Shown here: positions 1 through 5,699 of the stretch, piece by piece
How positions within the stretch are numbered: the first letter of the stretch is position 1
How the letters are laid out: each line of letters starts with the position of its first letter
DNA from: Nitrospirota bacterium
GTDB lineage: Bacteria; Patescibacteriota; Gracilibacteria; UBA1369; LOWO2-01-FULL-3
Reading direction: 5' to 3'
DNA length: 11,454 nucleotides
Assembly (NCBI GenBank): GCA_011682355.1
Contig: JAACEU010000008.1
Coordinates: 1-11,454 of the forward strand
Position numbers and translations under genes: made by a program
The notes under the pieces: generated by a model
The model's database searches: none
Seen by the model: the letters and a program-made list of their open reading frames with translations, nothing else
What the model was told of the DNA's origin: nothing

Positions 1-1495
1 TTTTGAAGTCCATATCACCGGCGAAGTCCTCCATCCCTTGGATGTCAGAAAGAACTTTGAATACTCCTTTTTCTTGATCAGAGACAAGTCCCATAGCGAT
101 TCCTGAAACCGGTCGTTTTATTGGTACACCCGCGGCCATCAGTGACAATGTAGATCCGCATGTACCGGCCATTGAGCTTGACCCGTTACATTTGATAATC
201 TGTGAATTCACCCAAATTGTGTATCCAAAATCTTTTTCATCCGGAAGAACTGGGATTAGTGCTCTTTCCCCTAAATCTCCGTGTCCGATATCACGCCTGC
301 TCGCCCCTCTCAGCATCTTGATATCACCTACAGCGTAAGGAGGAAAATTGTAGTGATGAAAATATCTTTTGGTAAGATCAGATTCCATAGTGTCAACGAT
401 CTGTGCGTCTCCGGGACCTCCTAAAGTTGTTACTGAAAGAGATGTTGTTTCTCCTCTTCGGAAAATAACTGAACCGTGAGCTCTTGGTAGAACGTCTGGG
501 AATACAGATATTTTACGAACTTCGTCCAGCTTTCTTCCATCTATTCGAATTTCTTTTTCGAGAATGTTTTTTCTCATTTGTTTTTCGAATAGTTTGTTTA
601 TGATCTCAGCCAGAGTTCTTTTTGAAACTTCTTCCGCTTCGATTTGTTCCGCAAATGCTGTGAATACTTTTTCTTCAATTTCGTGTAGTTTTCCCTTTAC
701 ATCCATCTTTGTTGGTCCAACTATTCCATCTAAATCTTCTGTTGAGACCATTCCTGATACTTTTTCTACTAATGCTTCGTCAGGTGTCACAACTTCTGCT
801 TCGATTTTTTTAATATCGAATTGAGCCGCATAGTCGAGCTGGAATTGGCAGATTTCTTTGATATGTTTGTGCGCTAATTCTAGTGCTTCCAGAAGAACTT
901 CTTCGGTCACCTCTTTAGCCGCGGCTTCCACCATTGTGATAGCGTCAAGCGTTCCTGCTACTACCAGGTTTAGAATTCCTTCATCAGTTTCTTCATGAGT
1001 GGGGTTTACGATAAGCTTTTCATCTTTGTACCCCATTCGGACAGCTCCGATTGGACCTTCGAATGGTGCTCCCGATAGCAGAAGTGCCATTGATGCCGCG
1101 TTCATTGCTGTAGTTCCTGGATCTACTTCCAGGTCTGCTGAAAGAGTAGTACATATGATTTGCACTTCGTTTGTTGTTCCTTTTGGGAATAATGGACGAA
1201 TAGGACGGTCGATTAATCTTGAGATAAGGACTGCGTTTTCGGAAGGTCGCCCTTCACGTTTAACGAATCTACTACCTTTGATTTTTCCGGCGGCGTACAT
1301 TGGTTCTTCGTAATCAACGAACATTGGAAAATATTCCGCTCCTTCTTTTCCCTTTTCGCTCATTGAAGTGTTCGCCATTACTATAGTGTCTCCCAGAGAG
1401 ACAACTGCGTACCCCGTAGCATATGTTGAAATCGGGGAATTTGTGATTTTGAACTCGCGTCCTGCAAGATCCATTGTCATTGTTTTTGGTTCCAT
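1..1495 (-). CDS. pnp: Polyribonucleotide nucleotidyltransferase (PNPase), N-terminal 498 residues, runs off the left edge
   Basis: PNPase degrades RNA 3'-to-5' by phosphorolysis, releasing nucleoside diphosphates, and works in the cytoplasmic RNA-decay machinery. The translation from the ATG at 1495 shows the first RNase PH-like domain (about residues 5-145, with EGRPSE and RLIDRPIRPLF), the all-helical linker (about 170-310), and the second, catalytic RNase PH domain from about 315 (RIDGR, YFHHYNFPPY 378-387, RRDIGHG 400-406, phosphate-binding GSSS 438-441). The metal-binding residues seen in E. coli PNPase are matched by D490, D496 and K498 in EDFAGDMDFK, where the window ends. The KH and S1 domains would lie outside. 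The loop MLRGASRR replaces the usual glycine-rich GGPGRR. No Shine-Dalgarno precedes the ATG, and a hairpin with a U-run abuts it. M6 and M8 are possible alternative starts. It lies downstream of rpsO, the classic rpsO-pnp order. The family assignment is very secure. Confidence 0.97.
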   Translation of the reverse strand, partial: MEPKTMTMDLAGREFKITNSPISTYATGYAVVSLGDTIVMANTSMSEKGKEGAEYFPMFVDYEEPMYAAGKIKGSRFVKREGRPSENAVLISRLIDRPIRPLFPKGTTNEVQIICTTLSADLEVDPGTTAMNAASMALLLSGAPFEGPIGAVRMGYKDEKLIVNPTHEETDEGILNLVVAGTLDAITMVEAAAKEVTEEVLLEALELAHKHIKEICQFQLDYAAQFDIKKIEAEVVTPDEALVEKVSGMVSTEDLDGIVGPTKMDVKGKLHEIEEKVFTAFAEQIEAEEVSKRTLAEIINKLFEKQMRKNILEKEIRIDGRKLDEVRKISVFPDVLPRAHGSVIFRRGETTSLSVTTLGGPGDAQIVDTMESDLTKRYFHHYNFPPYAVGDIKMLRGASRRDIGHGDLGERALIPVLPDEKDFGYTIWVNSQIIKCNGSSSMAGTCGSTLSLMAAGVPIKRPVSGIAMGLVSDQEKGVFKVLSDIQGMEDFAGDMDFK

Positions 1496-1526
1496 AATAA
1501 AAAATGGGTTAAATTTATTTTACCCA
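1496..1526 (-). promoter_or_regulatory. Terminator-like hairpin plus U-run immediately before the pnp start codon
   Basis: Read on the minus strand, TGGGTAAAAT (1526-1517) and ATTTAACCCA (1514-1505) form a 10-bp stem with one mismatch and a tiny central loop. Six Us follow (1504-1499), then AUU and the pnp AUG at 1495. The shape is that of an intrinsic terminator or attenuator, but it sits where the ribosome binding site should be. It could attenuate transcription from rpsO into pnp, hide the initiation region, or protect the rpsO 3' end. The structure is seen directly; the role is inferred. The stem is mostly A-U, so it may be weak. Confidence 0.5.
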
Positions 1527-1536
1527 GTAAGGAACC

Positions 1537-1602
1537 AAAGGACTGAAGTAACAAGATTCAAAGTATATGCGATATACGCTGAATCCTGTAACTTAGTTCT
1601 TC
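1537..1602 (-). promoter_or_regulatory. Long imperfect hairpin between rpsO and pnp, probable RNase III-type processing site
   Basis: In the minus-strand transcript the arm starting at 1602 (GAAGAACU, AA, GUUACAG, GAUUCA, GC, GUAUAU) folds back on AUAUAC, UU, UGAAUC, UUGUUAC, UU, (C bulge), AGUCCUUU ending at 1537. This gives about 28 base pairs including a few G-U, with two internal mismatches, one 2x2 internal loop, one bulged C and a CGC loop at 1571-1569. In E. coli the rpsO-pnp spacer carries an RNase III hairpin through which PNPase autoregulates. The position and length here match that arrangement, although the sequence is not obviously conserved. Function is inferred from position. 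Confidence 0.65.
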
Positions 1603-1641
1603 CTCGCTCCAAAACCGGATGAATATTATGTTAAAGATCGT

Positions 1642-1905
1642 CTACTTTCTGAGTTTTAGAGATTTTAGCAGTTTCTCATAATCCTCTTTCTTGTGTAGTC
1701 GAAGATAATTCAAATGTTTTCTCCTTTTACCAACAAGTGCAAGCAGTCCTTTTCGACTGTGATCATCTTTTGGATGAGTCTCGAGATGCTTTGAAAGTTC
1801 GTTAATTCTTTCAGTCAGTACGGCTATTTGTACTTGAGATGAACCGGTATCCTTTTGGTGGGATCCATATTTGATCATTATTTTTTTCTTTTTGTCGTGT
1901 TTCAT
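1642..1905 (-). CDS. rpsO: 30S ribosomal protein S15
   Basis: S15 is a primary 16S rRNA-binding protein of the central domain (platform) of the small subunit. The 87-residue product is close to the usual 88-89 and carries the S15 signature: GSHQKDTGSSQVQIAVLTERINELSKHL, then H..DDHSRKGLLALVGKRRKHLNYL and a basic C-terminus ending LKLRK. The N-terminus is unusually lysine-rich (KHDKKKKIMIKYG). The start at 1905 is chosen because it gives the normal length; the internal ATG at codon 10 would remove part of helix 1. No clear Shine-Dalgarno is present upstream. A promoter-like sequence lies about 30 bases before the start. It is followed 146 bases later by pnp, so the two are probably co-transcribed and separated by processing. 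S15 represses its own mRNA in E. coli; whether it does so here cannot be told from the sequence. Confidence 0.97.
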   Translation of the reverse strand: MKHDKKKKIMIKYGSHQKDTGSSQVQIAVLTERINELSKHLETHPKDDHSRKGLLALVGKRRKHLNYLRLHKKEDYEKLLKSLKLRK

Positions 1906-1938
1906 TTTAGGCGGCTTTTAAAAAACTCAGCGGGCGTT

Positions 1939-1967
1939 AGTTTACACAACATAGTCAATTTTGACAA
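1939..1967 (-). promoter_or_regulatory. Putative sigma70-type promoter of rpsO-pnp
   Basis: On the minus strand TTGTCA (1967-1962) is followed after 17 bases by TAAACT (1944-1939). This predicts transcription starting near 1932 and a leader of about 27 bases before the rpsO ATG. A short palindrome, GTCAA-TT-TTGAC (1954-1965), overlaps the -35 box and the spacer and could be an operator or chance. Both hexamers are imperfect, so confidence is moderate. Confidence 0.45.
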
Positions 1968-1995
1968 GTCTAAAGGTTGTAGTAAACGTAATTAA

Positions 1996-2013
1996 GTGTC
2001 TTTACGAAGACAC
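1996..2013 (-). terminator. Probable terminator hairpin of corA
   Basis: Three bases after the corA TGA, the minus strand reads GTGTCTT-CGTA-AAGACAC, a perfect 7-bp stem with a 4-base loop (2013-1996), followed by TTAATTACGTTT. The U-run is broken, so termination may be inefficient, or the hairpin may serve as a 3' stabiliser. It separates corA from the rpsO promoter downstream. Confidence 0.6.
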
Positions 2014-2015
2014 CC

Positions 2016-2951
2016 TCAGAGCCACTTCTTATATTTGAAGTATCCAATCATCAATACGGCCACTCCAATAATTATACCAGAAATGATTAAATGCGATTGT
2101 GCACTTTCCGCATAAGGAAGCGTACTTATATTCATTCCATAAAATCCGGTAATGAAGGTCAAAGGCAACATTACTACCGAGAATAGGGTCAGGACTTTAA
2201 TCACATTATTGGTGTTGTGCGAGATAATCGACTCATTTGTTTCCTGAAGTGAAGAGGCCAATTCCTGTAAATTCTCCAGGTTGTTCCAAATCTTTTCTAT
2301 TTTATCTACAATATCATCGAAATATACATCCAAGTTTTCAGGCAAAAACTTCTTATTTTTGTGCTCAAGTTGGGCCACAATCGCTCTTTGTGGCATGATT
2401 ATGCGCCTGAAGTTTATTATATCTTTTTTGAATAAAAGAATTTCTTTCAGTCTATCCTTAGAATGATCCTCATCAAAAACCTCCCTTTCCAGTTCATCCA
2501 AGTGCTTACCAAGGTCATCCAGAAGCGGGAACCCGGCCTCAAACAGGTCATCAACAACCATATAGAGGAAATATCCCGTTCCTTTTCCCATATATTCTTC
2601 TTTTATCTTCTTTTTCTTCTTACATTTCTCGAATACATTCTTGATTATTGGATTGTTGTGGTGGATCGTAATAACAAAATTTTGACCAATAAATATATAT
2701 AATTCTGAGGATTTCAGTTGTTTTTTCCCTCCCTGCCTTACCGGAGCGTGCAAAATCATGAATAAATAATCTTCATAGTCGTCGATTTTTGGTCTTTGAT
2801 GTATCTCTGACAAACAATCCTCCAAGTCCAGATGGTGGAATTTGTATGTTTTCTTCAGGTATGAAAGGGCTTTTTCATTCGGACTGTTGATTGATACCCA
2901 GGTAAAATTTTTGTCTTTGAATTTGATTTTTTCTACGGTATTTTTTGTCAT
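2016..2951 (-). CDS. corA: CorA-family magnesium/divalent cation transporter
   Basis: CorA forms a pentameric inner-membrane channel for Mg2+ (also Co2+ or Ni2+ in some members). The 311-residue product has the family plan: a mixed alpha/beta N-terminal cytoplasmic domain, long charged helices (about 125-245), then two C-terminal membrane helices (about 250-271 and 287-306). The GMN selectivity motif (YGMN, residues 271-274) lies at the end of the first, and a short lysine-containing tail (KYKKWL) stays in the cytoplasm. The periplasmic loop reads NISTLPYAES instead of the common F..MPE form. I take the ATG at 2951 as the start. A longer reading from a TTG at 2990 is possible, but it would place the start inside the promoter and adds nothing typical of the family. 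No Shine-Dalgarno is present and the mRNA may be leaderless. The gene diverges from the membrane protein gene at 3026. Confidence 0.93.
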   Translation of the reverse strand: MTKNTVEKIKFKDKNFTWVSINSPNEKALSYLKKTYKFHHLDLEDCLSEIHQRPKIDDYEDYLFMILHAPVRQGGKKQLKSSELYIFIGQNFVITIHHNNPIIKNVFEKCKKKKKIKEEYMGKGTGYFLYMVVDDLFEAGFPLLDDLGKHLDELEREVFDEDHSKDRLKEILLFKKDIINFRRIIMPQRAIVAQLEHKNKKFLPENLDVYFDDIVDKIEKIWNNLENLQELASSLQETNESIISHNTNNVIKVLTLFSVVMLPLTFITGFYGMNISTLPYAESAQSHLIISGIIIGVAVLMIGYFKYKKWL

Positions 2952-2957
2952 GAATGA

Positions 2958-2987
2958 AATATACTTTGTTGAGCAGGTTTTAGTCAA
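2958..2987 (-). promoter_or_regulatory. Promoter of corA, probably giving a leaderless mRNA
   Basis: On the minus strand TTGACT (2987-2982), an 18-base spacer and TATATT (2963-2958) form a good sigma70-type promoter. The A of the corA ATG (2951) is the seventh base after the -10 box, which is the usual transcription start distance. No Shine-Dalgarno fits in the 6 bases between the -10 box and the ATG. The -35 box is separated by 3 bp from that of the divergent gene. Confidence 0.65.
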
Positions 2988-2990
2988 CAA

Positions 2991-3018
2991 TTGACTTTAA
3001 AAATGTCACTAGTAGAAT
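2991..3018 (+). promoter_or_regulatory. Promoter of the 3026 membrane-protein gene, probably leaderless
   Basis: TTGACT (2991-2996), a 16-base spacer and TAGAAT (3013-3018) precede the ATG at 3026 by seven bases, so transcription would begin at or one base before the start codon. With the corA promoter it forms an inverted repeat AGTCAA-CAA-TTGACT (2982-2996). The two promoters cannot easily be occupied by RNA polymerase at the same time. Confidence 0.6.
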
Positions 3019-3025
3019 TATAGGT

Positions 3026-4015
3026 ATGGATTATAAAAGAGTTATCGTTGATTCATGGCGCAGTACTCAGAAAAGCAAGAGCTTGATTGTTTGGTTTGGG
3101 TTTTTACCTGCGCTTTTTACCACTACGGTTGGAATTTTGTATATGGCTTATCAATTCTTTGCGTTCAAAAAATCGTATTTATTTGAGGATGCTGAGGATA
3201 GTTTTTTTCATGATGTCGTACTTTTTATTTGGGATTTTGTTAAAGCAAATGTTTCTTTGACACTTCCTTTAGTCATTTTTGTGGTAATTTTTGCTGTTTT
3301 ATACTTTTTACTGCCAACAATCGCCAGGGCTTCGGCAATTCAGGCTATTGCCAGGCGTAAAAATGGCCAAAATGCAGGTGCCGGAACAGGTTTAAGACAT
3401 GGAATTATGTCATTTTTGCCTTTATTTGAATATCATTTACTCATAAAGACTTTTGCTTTTTTCTCGGTTTTGTTTGAAATGTCCTTTGTTTTGCGGAATT
3501 TAGGACCTGTTATTTTCGAAATGTTCCTTCCCGTTTTTATTTTATTCCTGATTATTAGCTTTATTTTGACCTTATTGTTCACATATACGGACTTTTTTAT
3601 TGTAATTGATGATTTTGGAATATTTAAGTCTATGCAAAAGAGTGCAAAATTGGTGATTATGAACTGGAAACACACAGTTTTGATTACTATTCTGATGATT
3701 ATTATTGGTATTAGAGTGATAATACAGGCGATTTTGGTGTTGCTAGTGCCATCTTTGATCGTGCTTATAACGGGATATATCACTACTATTGCTCTGCCTG
3801 CAACCAGTGTGATTATTGGTGGGATTTTCGGGATTATTGCGCTTCTTGTAGCGGCTTATTTGAATGGAATTGTGGATATTTTCTCATATACCGTGTGGAC
3901 TTATACATTCTTGGAATTAAGCTCAGAAAAAGAGATTTCTGCCAGAGATGTTTTGATTGATGATATAGGCGAAAAATCCCATGACTACCATGGGCACAAA
4001 AATCTTGAGAATTAG
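3026..4015 (+). CDS. Polytopic membrane protein of unknown function (YciC/GPDP-membrane-domain-like architecture)
   Basis: This 329-residue protein is strongly hydrophobic, with about six or seven membrane segments (roughly residues 20-46, 77-99, 137-157, 164-190, 216-250 possibly as two, and 260-290). It has a short cytoplasmic N-terminus rich in Lys/Arg and a charged C-terminal tail containing DDIGEKSHDYHGH. The segment IDDFGIFKSMQKSAKLVIMN just before a membrane helix resembles the amphipathic 'S..lv..nW' motif shared by loosely related bacterial membrane families (YciC, DUF975 and glycerophosphodiester-phosphodiesterase membrane-domain types). I recognise the architecture but not a specific family, and the sequence gives no enzymatic residues. 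It is divergent from corA, is probably translated from a leaderless mRNA, and its TAG stop overlaps the convergent stop of the DUF3307 gene. The gene is secure; the function is unknown. Confidence 0.85.
   Translation: MDYKRVIVDSWRSTQKSKSLIVWFGFLPALFTTTVGILYMAYQFFAFKKSYLFEDAEDSFFHDVVLFIWDFVKANVSLTLPLVIFVVIFAVLYFLLPTIARASAIQAIARRKNGQNAGAGTGLRHGIMSFLPLFEYHLLIKTFAFFSVLFEMSFVLRNLGPVIFEMFLPVFILFLIISFILTLLFTYTDFFIVIDDFGIFKSMQKSAKLVIMNWKHTVLITILMIIIGIRVIIQAILVLLVPSLIVLITGYITTIALPATSVIIGGIFGIIALLVAAYLNGIVDIFSYTVWTYTFLELSSEKEISARDVLIDDIGEKSHDYHGHKNLEN
3972..3994 (-). terminator. Probable intrinsic terminator of the cNMP/DUF3307 operon, inside the convergent gene
   Basis: On the minus strand CCCATG-GTAGT-CATGGG (3994-3978) is a perfect 6-bp stem with a 5-base loop, followed by ATTTTT (3977-3972). 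It begins 17 bases past the TAA of the DUF3307 gene. It lies within the last 15 codons of the plus-strand membrane protein gene, where it also encodes SHDYHGH. On the plus strand the same hairpin has no U-run. Confidence 0.6.
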
Positions 4016-4470
4016 TTCTTTTTGAACCGTAAAACATTCAAAACCGTGGCTACAAGTATGACTACAAGCGTGATCGTTATGGTTTTTGGCGCTGTGTAGA
4101 TTTCGTAAAATTGGGTTTGTGGAAGCGGAAATTCTATGTTTAATACAGTTAAATATGCAATTATGAGCACAATAAAGTGCAATAATTGATCGATAATGAA
4201 CGGTTTTGCCTTGCTGTCGTGGCTTAAGGCGTAGTTTATCTTTGCTTCGTCTATCCAAAAATGTAAGAAATTCACCCCTAAAACGATATAAATCAGCTGA
4301 TAATAGCCATTCATGAGGAATGGAGATATGATTGCAAACCCAACGACTGCGTGGATAAGCACATGAACAAATGTTCCCCATTTGCTTCTGATTTTCCAAT
4401 CTACCAGGTTTTTAGGTTGGAGAAGGAAGTCGCCGATTAAATGTGCGACTATTATGTATGGGAGTATCAT
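4012..4470 (-). CDS. DUF3307 family membrane protein
   Basis: A 152-residue hydrophobic protein. The opening (YIIVAHLIGDFLLQPKN), then FVHVLIHAVVGF, FWIDEAKINYAL and FIIDQLLHFIVL carry the conserved His, Asp and Gln pattern of DUF3307 (H..GDF.LQ, H...H, H..iD..K, DQ..H). This family of small bacterial membrane proteins is of unknown biochemical role. About four membrane helices are visible, and the tail ends VLRFKKN. The start at 4470 is one base after the stop of the upstream cNMP-binding gene, so the two are almost certainly co-transcribed and probably translationally coupled; no Shine-Dalgarno is seen. The TAA stop (4012-4014) overlaps the TAG stop of the convergent gene. The regularly spaced His/Asp residues in membrane helices could suggest metal or proton chemistry, but that is speculation. 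Confidence 0.85.
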   Translation of the reverse strand: MILPYIIVAHLIGDFLLQPKNLVDWKIRSKWGTFVHVLIHAVVGFAIISPFLMNGYYQLIYIVLGVNFLHFWIDEAKINYALSHDSKAKPFIIDQLLHFIVLIIAYLTVLNIEFPLPQTQFYEIYTAPKTITITLVVILVATVLNVLRFKKN

Positions 4471-4471
4471 T

Positions 4472-4921
4472 TTATTTGCTTAGGTTTTCATTCGTACGAT
4501 CAACTACTGCGGCACTAATTTGTTCGGCAAGGACCGAATTTGTATCGAGTAATTTTTTGAAATCCTCTTTAGAAAGGATAAAAACCTCGCTATCAACCAG
4601 TGCTTTGGCTGAAGCGTTTCTTGGTTGCTCCGAAATCAGTGCCATTTCACCAAAAAAGCCTCCATTTGTGATTTCTGCTATGTTTTTGGGTAAATCTCCC
4701 TCTTCTTTAGGTTCGTTATAAATCTGAATATTCCCATTTTTGATGATATAAAGCGCATCCCCTTCATCATTTTCCTTAAAAATAATATAATTCGTAGGGT
4801 AGTACATGAGCACGATGTGCTGAATGATTTCTTTGTGCAGACTCTCGTCTAGATTGGAAAAAAGCGGTATTTGCTTTAGTACAGGCAATAGTATTGAAGC
4901 ATCCGCATTGCTGTCTGTCAT
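4472..4921 (-). CDS. Stand-alone cyclic-nucleotide-binding-domain (CRP/cNMP-like) protein
   Basis: A single cNMP-binding beta-roll fills nearly the whole 149-residue product: IPLFSNLDESL at the entry helix, GDALYIIKNGNIQIY in the strands, and the phosphate-binding cassette FGEMALISEQPRNAS. In the cassette, FGE is at 90-92 and the Arg that contacts the cyclic phosphate is at 101. It closes with SKEDFKKLL and a C-terminal helix. The cassette is complete, so binding of cAMP or cGMP is plausible. No DNA-binding helix-turn-helix, kinase or channel domain follows, so it is not a CRP-type transcription factor. An ATG 11 codons upstream (4954) gives 160 residues. I prefer 4921 because the best promoter-like -10 (TACAAT, 4950-4945) overlaps the upstream ATG, but this is not firm. 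It is followed after one base by the DUF3307 gene, which may be its partner, and is divergent from the PAS protein gene. Confidence 0.9.
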   Translation of the reverse strand: MTDSNADASILLPVLKQIPLFSNLDESLHKEIIQHIVLMYYPTNYIIFKENDEGDALYIIKNGNIQIYNEPKEEGDLPKNIAEITNGGFFGEMALISEQPRNASAKALVDSEVFILSKEDFKKLLDTNSVLAEQISAAVVDRTNENLSK

Positions 4922-4944
4922 AGTTATGAGGTTAATGTGGTTAT

Positions 4945-4953
4945 ATTGTACCA
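4945..4953 (-). promoter_or_regulatory. Possible extended -10 promoter of the cNMP/DUF3307 operon
   Basis: On the minus strand TGG-TACAAT (4953-4945) matches an extended -10 element. No acceptable -35 box lies 16-18 bases upstream. It would start transcription near 4938 and leave about 17 bases before the ATG at 4921. An overlapping TATAAC nearby is an alternative -10. Weak evidence. Confidence 0.3.
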
Positions 4954-4973
4954 TGACTTTGTGCTTAATACCT

Positions 4974-5002
4974 TTGACAGGATTGGCGTTTTGTGCTATA
5001 GT
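4974..5002 (+). promoter_or_regulatory. Near-consensus sigma70-type promoter of the PAS protein gene
   Basis: TTGACA (4974-4979), a 17-base spacer ending in TGC, and TATAGT (4997-5002) give a perfect -35, a 5/6 -10 and an extended TGn. Transcription should start near 5009, leaving an A-rich leader of about 36 bases with only a weak GGGAA purine stretch before the ATG at 5045. This is the best-looking promoter in the window. Confidence 0.8.
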
Positions 5003-5044
5003 ACTCTCAGGGAAAGTAAAAAATAAAAATAAATCGGGAACTCT

Positions 5045-5662
5045 ATGCTTACTCTGTCACAGAACAAAAAGATTGCGATCTCCGCTATTGCACTGTTTCT
5101 AATGTCTTTTATGGGAATGTTATTTTTCCTGGAGAATAATGGTGCAGATATTGAAGGGGGTAATGTGAGTATTCTTGAAGCCGGTGGTCGTGGTGAAAAA
5201 GTAGAGGGTGAAGATGGAGTTGAGGTGATAATTATCGATCCGGAAACAATGTATAGGGCTTATCTTAGTGATACTGAATACCCTATATTTGTGGTTAACG
5301 CTGAAGGTGAAATCATATTTGCGAGTGATGATTGTTGCGAGCTTCTTGGCACAGGATGTAAGGAATTTGAAGGAAATTCGTTCTTTGAGTATATAAACAC
5401 AAATGATCTTCCGGATTTTGTTACCGCAGAAATGAGGGTCATGAACGATCCTAAACTGACTGAGGGAATGGGGCCGTTTAGAATGATGAGTGGTGAAAAA
5501 AATATTATTGCCCTTTTCAATGCTTATCCTGTTCTGGATGAGGATTCGAAGATTAAAGAGGTTGTATTTTCCATCAATGATATTACGGCTCAGGTTGAGG
5601 AAATGAACGCTGAAGCTAACGGAGTTGAGGCCGCGGCGTATGCTCTTGTGAGTATGAAGTAA
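5045..5662 (+). CDS. Membrane-anchored single-PAS-domain protein, no output domain
   Basis: The 205-residue product starts with a short basic segment (LSQNKK) and one membrane helix (about 8-28), followed by an acidic, glycine-rich linker. A PAS-like domain spans about 79-185: YPIFVVNAEGEIIFASDDCCELLGTGCKEFEGNSFFEYI, and later EVVFSINDITAQVEEMNAE, which is the usual PAS end (DIT). No kinase, GGDEF, methyl-accepting or helix-turn-helix region follows. By the positive-inside rule the PAS domain would lie outside the membrane. Three cysteines cluster in the domain (97, 98, 105) and could bind a cofactor or form a disulfide. The gene has a strong promoter, diverges from the cNMP-binding gene, and lies 37 bases before the preferred leuS start. 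PAS assignment is from pattern and secondary structure; ligand and partner are unknown. Confidence 0.85.
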   Translation: MLTLSQNKKIAISAIALFLMSFMGMLFFLENNGADIEGGNVSILEAGGRGEKVEGEDGVEVIIIDPETMYRAYLSDTEYPIFVVNAEGEIIFASDDCCELLGTGCKEFEGNSFFEYINTNDLPDFVTAEMRVMNDPKLTEGMGPFRMMSGEKNIIALFNAYPVLDEDSKIKEVVFSINDITAQVEEMNAEANGVEAAAYALVSMK

Positions 5663-5674
5663 ACGAGGTAAAAT
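5646..5674 (+). promoter_or_regulatory. Possible promoter of leuS inside the end of the PAS gene
   Basis: TTGTGA (5646-5651), a 17-base spacer and TAAAAT (5669-5674) could start transcription near 5681, 18-19 bases before the ATG at 5700. If real, it excludes the upstream ATG at 5673, which overlaps the -10 box. That ATG does have a GAGGT stretch four bases upstream, so both readings stay open. Confidence 0.4.
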
Positions 5675-5699
5675 GGTTGCCGTTGTTAACTTTATAGCA

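Noticed and set aside
564..1622. Open frames on the plus strand opposite pnp (564-824, 999-1313, 1368-1622)
   Set aside because: They mirror the pnp coding sequence, have no family resemblance and no start signals; the last also crosses the rpsO-pnp hairpins.
1961..1990. A plus-strand promoter TTGACA at 1961 reading into corA antisense
   Set aside because: No -10-like box occurs at 16-18 bases, so it is probably just the other half of the palindrome.
2952..2990. Longer corA reading from a TTG start at 2990
   Set aside because: It would begin within the promoter -35 region, adds 13 untypical residues, and the ATG at 2951 has the correct -10 spacing.
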